Shown: piece after piece, positions 60,497 to 64,000 of the stretch
Layout of the letters: each line of letters opens with the position of its first letter
Numbering within the stretch: position 1 is the stretch's first letter
DNA from: Thermoplasmatota archaeon
Lineage (GTDB): Archaea; Thermoplasmatota; Thermoplasmata; UBA10834
DNA: 64,000 nt
Direction of reading: 5' to 3'
Assembly: GCA_018818785.1 (NCBI GenBank)
Contig: JAHIRF010000011.1
Location: 22,987 to 86,986 of the forward strand
Position numbers and translations under genes: made by a program
Notes under the pieces: model-generated
What the model saw: the letters and a program-made list of their open reading frames with translations, nothing else
Databases searched by the model: none
What the model was told of the DNA's origin: nothing

Positions 60497-60510
60497 AACC
60501 CAGCTGGGTT
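60497..60510 (-). promoter_or_regulatory. 14-base palindrome at the predicted start site of the endonuclease IV-like operon
   Basis: AACCCAGCTGGGTT is a perfect inverted repeat 12 bases upstream of the ATG at 60484. ATATATA at 60532-60538 is the likely TATA box on the minus strand, placing transcription start within the palindrome. This is a plausible operator. AAGTAAGTA also occurs next to the TATA box, as in the TetR operon promoter. Confidence 0.45.
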
Positions 60511-60669
60511 TCCCGTGTATTACTTACTTCGTATATATTCTCTGTTGGACCGACATATAATTGTTGCTCTTGGGATACGGTCTGTGTCGAAGGTCCATCC
60601 GCGACCGATTCCAGAGCGTCATCTGACCCTGTCCAGATAAGATGGACTGGCCTATTGTCGCTATGCAAA

Positions 60670-60677
60670 GCTTTATA
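60670..60677 (+). promoter_or_regulatory. TATA box of the rpl18e-rpl13-rps9-rpoN operon
   Basis: TTTATAAA lies about 55 bases upstream of the L18e ATG at 60729. The predicted leader is about 30 bases. Confidence 0.65.
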
Positions 60678-60728
60678 AACAGTTCCCACATTAAGACGCC
60701 TGCTCTCTGGTTGTCGGAGGAGTCAGAT

Positions 60729-61094
60729 ATGGGAAAGAAGAATAACAAAACGAACCCCAACCTCGTGAGCCTGATACAGCGTCTGAAGGACGCGAGCAGG
60801 ACTAACGAGGCACCTGTCTGGCGAGACATCGCAATTCGTCTGGAGGGACCAGCAAGTAACTGGGCTGAGGTCAATATCAGCAGACTCAACCGCTACGCGG
60901 AAGAGAACGATGTTGTCGTCATCCCTGGAAAGTTGCTCGGGTCCGGCGATCTTGCGAAGCAGCTAACCGTCGCCGCGTACAGGTTTTCGGGACAGGCCAA
61001 GGATAAAGTGAAGAATGCTGGTGGACAGAACCTGTCCATTGAGGAGCTCATCGCTAAGAACCCGAAGGGCTCCAAAGTCAGGATTATGGGGTGA
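60729..61094 (+). CDS. rpl18e: Ribosomal protein L18e
   Basis: A 121-residue large-subunit ribosomal protein of the eL18 family. KNNKTNPNLVSLIQRLKDAS and VVVIPGKLLGSGDLAKQLTV match the archaeal consensus. The ATG at 60729 is used; the upstream open frame is not conserved. It is the first gene of the conserved archaeal cluster L18e-L13-S9-RpoN. Confidence 0.95.
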   Translation: MGKKNNKTNPNLVSLIQRLKDASRTNEAPVWRDIAIRLEGPASNWAEVNISRLNRYAEENDVVVIPGKLLGSGDLAKQLTVAAYRFSGQAKDKVKNAGGQNLSIEELIAKNPKGSKVRIMG

Positions 61095-61098
61095 TCTG

Positions 61099-61524
61099 AT
61101 GGCGGTTATAGATGCTGATGGACTCGTTCTGGGGAGATTGTGCACACATGTCGCGAAGCGTCTTCTCAACGGTGAGGAGATCGCCATAGTGAACGCCGAG
61201 AATGCCATTGTCTCTGGAAACAGGGTCCAACTGCTCGCATTCTACAAGCAAAGGCGGTCCCGAGGCCAGGGCACGCACGGTCCTTACTATCCGCGCAATG
61301 CGGACACGATTCTCAAGCGCTCAGTCAGGGGTATGCTCGAATACAAGAAACCCTCTGGACGAGCTGCCTATAAGCGACTCAGGGTGTATGTCGGCGTCCC
61401 TGAATCACTCAAGGATCAGAAACCAGAGACCCTTGAGAGTGCGAAGAAGCCACACCTCGTCAAGTATGTACATCTCAAGGACATAACACTTGAACTGGGC
61501 TCTAGCAGGGAGTTGAACAAATGA
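61099..61524 (+). CDS. rpl13: Ribosomal protein L13
   Basis: A 141-residue uL13 protein. IDADGLVLGRLCTHVAKRLL and the GPYYPRNADTILKRSVRGML segment are typical. A perfect GGGGTGATC Shine-Dalgarno ends three bases before the ATG, four bases after the L18e stop. Its end overlaps the S9 start (ATGA). Confidence 0.95.
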   Translation: MAVIDADGLVLGRLCTHVAKRLLNGEEIAIVNAENAIVSGNRVQLLAFYKQRRSRGQGTHGPYYPRNADTILKRSVRGMLEYKKPSGRAAYKRLRVYVGVPESLKDQKPETLESAKKPHLVKYVHLKDITLELGSSRELNK

Positions 61525-61919
61525 AGGTTGTTGTTGCTAGCGGCAAGAGGAAGAGCGCTGTCGCACGCGCAAGCGTCAGGAAGGGCAAGGGTCTGGTTCG
61601 GGTGAACAACGTTCCGATCGAGATATTCGAACCGGCACTTGCGAGAACCAAGATCATGGAGCCATTGACACTTGCGGGCGAACTGTCATCGAAGGTCAAC
61701 ATCGATGTGAATGTTCAGGGCGGGGGCATAATGGGACAGGCCTCAGCTTCAAGGACCGCTATTGCCAAGGGTATGGTGCAGTTCCTCGAGGACAAGGACC
61801 TCGAATCGATGTTCATGAAATACGATCGTTCGCTACTTGTGTCTGATCCGAGGAGAAAGCTTCCAAAAACGCCTCTGGGCAGAGGTGCAAGGAAGAATCG
61901 CCAGAAATCGTACAGGTGA
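61521..61919 (+). CDS. rps9: Ribosomal protein S9
   Basis: A 132-residue uS9 protein. SGKRKSAVARASVRKGKG at the N-terminus and the basic tail ending RKNRQKSYR, which reaches the P-site tRNA, are intact. Overlaps L13 by four bases. Confidence 0.95.
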   Translation: MKVVVASGKRKSAVARASVRKGKGLVRVNNVPIEIFEPALARTKIMEPLTLAGELSSKVNIDVNVQGGGIMGQASASRTAIAKGMVQFLEDKDLESMFMKYDRSLLVSDPRRKLPKTPLGRGARKNRQKSYR

Positions 61920-61925
61920 TCTACC

Positions 61926-62114
61926 TTGATAATACCCGTCAGATGTTTCACTTGCGGAAAGGTCATCGGCAGTGCATACGAGGAATTCGTGAAGAGAGTC
62001 GATATGGGGGAGCCCCCGAAGGACGTCCTCGACGCTCTACACCTCGATCGATACTGCTGCCGAAGGATGATCCTCACGCATGCGGACCTGATAGACGAAG
62101 TGGCTCCCTATTGA
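61926..62114 (+). CDS. rpoN: DNA-directed RNA polymerase subunit N
   Basis: A 62-residue Rpb10 homologue with the zinc motif CFTCGKV and the CC pair in RYCCRRM. Starts at a TTG six bases after the S9 stop. Its last codons form the 5' arm of a hairpin and the stop codon sits at the arm-loop junction of that hairpin. Confidence 0.95.
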   Translation: MIIPVRCFTCGKVIGSAYEEFVKRVDMGEPPKDVLDALHLDRYCCRRMILTHADLIDEVAPY

Positions 62115-62142
62115 GGATAGGGAGCCCTCTTTCAAATTTTTT
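62102..62142 (+). terminator. Hairpin plus T-run terminator at the end of the ribosomal operon
   Basis: GGCTCCCTAT and ATAGGGAGCC form a perfect 10-base-pair stem around the loop TGAGG, followed by a T-rich tract ending in six T (62137-62142). It resembles a bacterial intrinsic terminator and would end the transcript just before tRNA-Pro. Confidence 0.6.
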
Positions 62143-62149
62143 CCTTCTC

Positions 62150-62222
62150 GGGCCCGTGGGGTAGCTTGGTATCCTTCCAGCTTGGGGTGCTGGTGACTCG
62201 TGTTCAAATCGCGACGGGCCCA
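62150..62222 (+). tRNA. tRNA-Pro (GGG)
   Basis: Acceptor GGGCCCG pairs with CGGGCCC and the discriminator is A. The anticodon stem CCAGC/GCTGG encloses TTGGGGT with anticodon GGG. The T-arm is TCGTG-TTCAAAT-CGCGA with one G-U pair. Length 73, no intron. Its place after rpoN is common in archaea. Confidence 0.93.
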
Positions 62223-62310
62223 TCTGGCTCTTTTGTCAATCAGCGGGAATTGAATTTCTGCCTCGTTGTCCCACAAACCATTTACTTTTCAGCACTTAGC
62301 ATGATAGGTC

Positions 62311-62335
62311 AGGACTGAAGGGGATTTGAACCCCT
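62311..62335 (-). other. tRNA 3'-end fragment (T-arm and acceptor strand)
   Basis: On the minus strand AGGGG-TTCAAAT-CCCCT forms a perfect T-arm followed by TCAGTCC, as in a tRNA 3' end. No matching 5' acceptor (GGACTGA) or convincing anticodon arm is found within about 120 bases upstream. It may be an attachment-site remnant of an integrated element or a decayed tRNA. Confidence 0.4.
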
Positions 62336-62423
62336 GAGGTGCCAGTATGTCAGGATTCGGATTCAATCAGCGAGGAATTGGCAGGAGCTAAACCCCTTTT
62401 CTATTTCTTATAATCCGGAGGCT

Positions 62424-62537
62424 CTAGACACGGGACCCGAAGTAGAAAAAGCAGAACAGAAAGAGTGCTATCACTACCAGCAATACTACAGACGCCCATC
62501 TCTTGGCCCTCACCCATGATTGCGCCATCTCGATCAT
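62424..62537 (-). CDS. 37-residue single-helix membrane protein
   Basis: A short frame with a strong GGAGGATGT Shine-Dalgarno eight bases before the ATG at 62537. The product begins MIEMAQSWVRAKRW, followed by one membrane helix (about 15-33, rich in Val, Leu, Phe) and ends YFGSRV. Its upstream region is nearly identical to that of the zinc-ribbon membrane gene at 62783-63811. Function unknown. Confidence 0.6.
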   Translation of the reverse strand: MIEMAQSWVRAKRWASVVLLVVIALFLFCFFYFGSRV

Positions 62538-62554
62538 GCCACATCCTCCAATAT

Positions 62555-62589
62555 CCGAATCACTCTCGATGGCTTAAGGGCTTCTGTCA
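62555..62589 (-). repeat. Upstream direct repeat, copy 1
   Basis: A 35-base segment immediately upstream of the ribosome-binding region of the 37-residue gene. It matches the segment at 63814-63848 in 29 of 35 positions in the same orientation. It includes CTTAAG at the place expected for a promoter element. Confidence 0.6.
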
Positions 62590-62782
62590 TTCACCATGAT
62601 TTTTTCATTGATGAGTACTATTTTCTCGCGTCTTTGTAAGGCCCGGAAACCCGGCTCAAACACATTTCCACTTCCTCTAAAGTCTATAAAACTCGATACG
62701 CGGGCATCTTGCAAGAATCCCTTCGCTCTGTCATGTTGCCTCATGATGGTTGGATGAATTGAGTGAGGGGTAATGTTGGATG

Positions 62783-63811
62783 TCAAGAAAAGAACATGTA
62801 TTCCTTTGCTTCCAGTGATATTTTCAATTCGTCACGATGGGCAATCGCTGTGTCCTGTGCTGTCTTGGTAACATTCGCCGCAGCAAGGGCGTTCTTTAGG
62901 TCGTCATTGCCAATGTCAATATTTCCTGAATGAATATGCTTAAAAAGATATTCAATGAATTCTCTCGTGTCCTCGCCAATCAAGCCTTTTGAATGCGCCT
63001 CTCGGAAGTTGACATCGTCCTTGATGATGCCGGACAGCCACATATACATGCCAAGGAAACCGCCTTTCTTGGCGGCCTCTGGTGCATAGTGAGAGTCATA
63101 GGTTCGAAGAATTTTGCCCACATATGGTGCCACCAATCCTGAAAACTCGTTGAACGCTTGAATGAATGATGATGCAAGTTCATTGAGCTTGTCCATCCGT
63201 TTGACAAGGTTCTCATCGGCGTGTCTCATATCTTTTTGTCTTTCCATAGGTGTTGATTTGGATTTCTGCCATATGGGGCGAAGAGTGAAATCATAAATTT
63301 TTCCATCTGCAGTCAGACTAATGTTCCTAAGATCCTCATAGCCTATTCTTGCCATGCCGTCTTGGTTGAATTCCTTGAAATATTCGTTGGCCATTGTGCT
63401 GTATGCCACTACCTCTGACTTCTGAATACTTGCCTGCCTTGTGTATTTCGTCAGCTGATTTTCAATAATTTCGCTTAAGATAATTGAAGAAGCGAATAGA
63501 TATAGAAAGATTGACAGGGTTATCATGGCAATTTCTGTCACTTTAGGTTCATCATACAACGATTCGCCATTCATCCATGCTACAGCTATCAATACGCCGT
63601 TAGCTATCAGTATTGTAGGCATTGTCTTAATTATGCCTTTGTCAAGTTGAGACCAGACCTCCCACCAGGAAACATGAACGAGCTTGCGGCGATAATCTGT
63701 CTCAACTTCATCAAGCTTACTTGCTTTCACAGGAACTCCACAAATCGGGCAGTAGCTCGCCAATTCGGGAATCTCTCTTTTGCACCCTCTGCAAGATCCG
63801 ACCATTTCCAT
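62783..63811 (-). CDS. Zinc-ribbon membrane protein, uncharacterised
   Basis: A 342-residue protein. An N-terminal zinc ribbon (CRGCKREIPELASYCPICG) is followed by a cytoplasmic linker, two membrane helices (about 64-82 and 92-115) and a long helical domain (about 125-340) with no recognised motif. Codon use is richer in A/T (AAT, ATT, GAA) than in the rest of the window. An ATG at 63811 or a GTG one codon earlier is the start. It resembles small accessory membrane proteins of unknown role; no transfer or phage genes are adjacent within the window. Confidence 0.7.
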   Translation of the reverse strand: MEMVGSCRGCKREIPELASYCPICGVPVKASKLDEVETDYRRKLVHVSWWEVWSQLDKGIIKTMPTILIANGVLIAVAWMNGESLYDEPKVTEIAMITLSIFLYLFASSIILSEIIENQLTKYTRQASIQKSEVVAYSTMANEYFKEFNQDGMARIGYEDLRNISLTADGKIYDFTLRPIWQKSKSTPMERQKDMRHADENLVKRMDKLNELASSFIQAFNEFSGLVAPYVGKILRTYDSHYAPEAAKKGGFLGMYMWLSGIIKDDVNFREAHSKGLIGEDTREFIEYLFKHIHSGNIDIGNDDLKNALAAANVTKTAQDTAIAHRDELKISLEAKEYMFFS

Positions 63812-63813
63812 CA

Positions 63814-63848
63814 CCGAATCGCCCTCAATGACTTAATGGCTTCTCTCA
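63814..63848 (-). repeat. Upstream direct repeat, copy 2
   Basis: Second copy of the 35-base segment, directly upstream of the zinc-ribbon membrane gene and sharing 29 of 35 positions with 62555-62589. Here CTTAAT replaces CTTAAG. Confidence 0.6.
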
Positions 63849-63912
63849 GAGAAATAGGCGTGCGGCCGCCGGGCCGCGAACCCTGTGCGAGCCAGACATC
63901 CTTTTTCTGGTT

Positions 63913-64000
63913 TCAATCAAGCACCGCAGCATCTCGTTCTGATTCCCTATGTCTCCCACCAAGGGCCTTCAGTGGGAAGTACGCTACTATACCATGAATA
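63913..64000 (-). CDS. Possible C-terminus of a gene entering from the right edge
   Basis: An open minus-strand frame ends at a TGA (63913-63915) with the product end GGRHRESERDAAVLD. The visible 28 residues are too few to recognise. It may be a fortuitous frame. Confidence 0.25.
   Translation of the reverse strand, partial: IHGIVAYFPLKALGGRHRESERDAAVLD

Noticed and set aside
62311-62420. Complete tRNA gene on the minus strand
   Set aside because: The T-arm and 3' acceptor strand are good, but no complementary 5' acceptor or acceptable D- and anticodon arms were found upstream, so only a fragment is reported.
63840-63900. GC-rich palindromic stretch near the right edge as a tRNA or rRNA piece
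   Set aside because: GCGGCCGCCGGGCCGC is self-complementary, but no tRNA arms or rRNA-like segments could be matched.

Overview
The window looks like a chromosomal segment of an archaeon, most likely a member of the Thermoplasmatota (a relative of Methanomassiliicoccales and Thermoplasmata). Support comes from archaeal ribosomal proteins (eS1, L18e, L13, S9), RNA polymerase subunit RpoN, release factor aRF1, PurP, archaeal DtdA, a tRNA-Gln with a predicted intron, TATA-box promoters (TTTATATA type) with many apparently leaderless starts, and Shine-Dalgarno sites of the form GGTGATC. Bacterial-type Adk, MutS and MutL, and two non-pyrrolysine MttB homologues, also fit this lineage. TAG is used as an ordinary stop codon. 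The assignment is inference; no rRNA is present.

Layout. 1-8 kb: the end of eS1, then an oligopeptide-type ABC importer (two permeases and a 1275-residue binding protein fused to PKD domains), then an M20-type peptidase with altered metal ligands. 8-13.5 kb: HdrB/HdrC-like redox proteins with two small partners, then an overlapping operon TetR - ABC ATPase - ABC-2 permease - ModE-like regulator, with a perfect 18-bp palindrome between the TATA box and the start. 13.5-22 kb: a Ras/Rab-like GTPase overlapping a V4R-DUF835 protein, zinc-ribbon proteins, a PrsW-like and an M50-like membrane protease, a PUA-PAPS reductase-ferredoxin fusion, a GlcD-type oxidase and adenylate kinase. 22-32.5 kb: intron-containing tRNA-Gln, RNase H, mutS-mutL, an MttB homologue, two uncharacterised proteins and purP. 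32.5-48 kb: large surface proteins, LplA-like ligase, argS, prf1, pyrH, dtdA, a MetE-like protein, an MFS transporter, a STAND ATPase with TPR repeats and a thrombospondin-type-3 repeat protein. 48-55.4 kb: pheS, trmO-like, trpS, a thioesterase, a second MttB homologue and an M29 aminopeptidase.

The most striking segment is 55.4-57.7 kb. Four adjacent genes encode a UBA/ThiF-type E1, a 79-residue ubiquitin-like protein ending exactly in Gly-Gly, a UBC-fold E2 with an HPN motif and a placed catalytic cysteine, and a JAMM/MPN+ peptidase with the complete E/HxH/S/D signature. Together these form a compact, eukaryote-like ubiquitin-type conjugation and deconjugation system with no visible E3. The Ubl gene has no usable ATG/GTG/TTG for its first strand and appears to start at CTG.

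57.7-64 kb: a surface protein, a 6-phospho-3-hexuloisomerase overlapping an endonuclease IV-like TIM-barrel gene, the rpl18e-rpl13-rps9-rpoN-tRNA-Pro cluster, and a terminal stretch with a tRNA 3'-end fragment, a 37-residue membrane peptide, a zinc-ribbon membrane protein and a near-identical 35-bp upstream repeat. That last stretch looks like accessory DNA.
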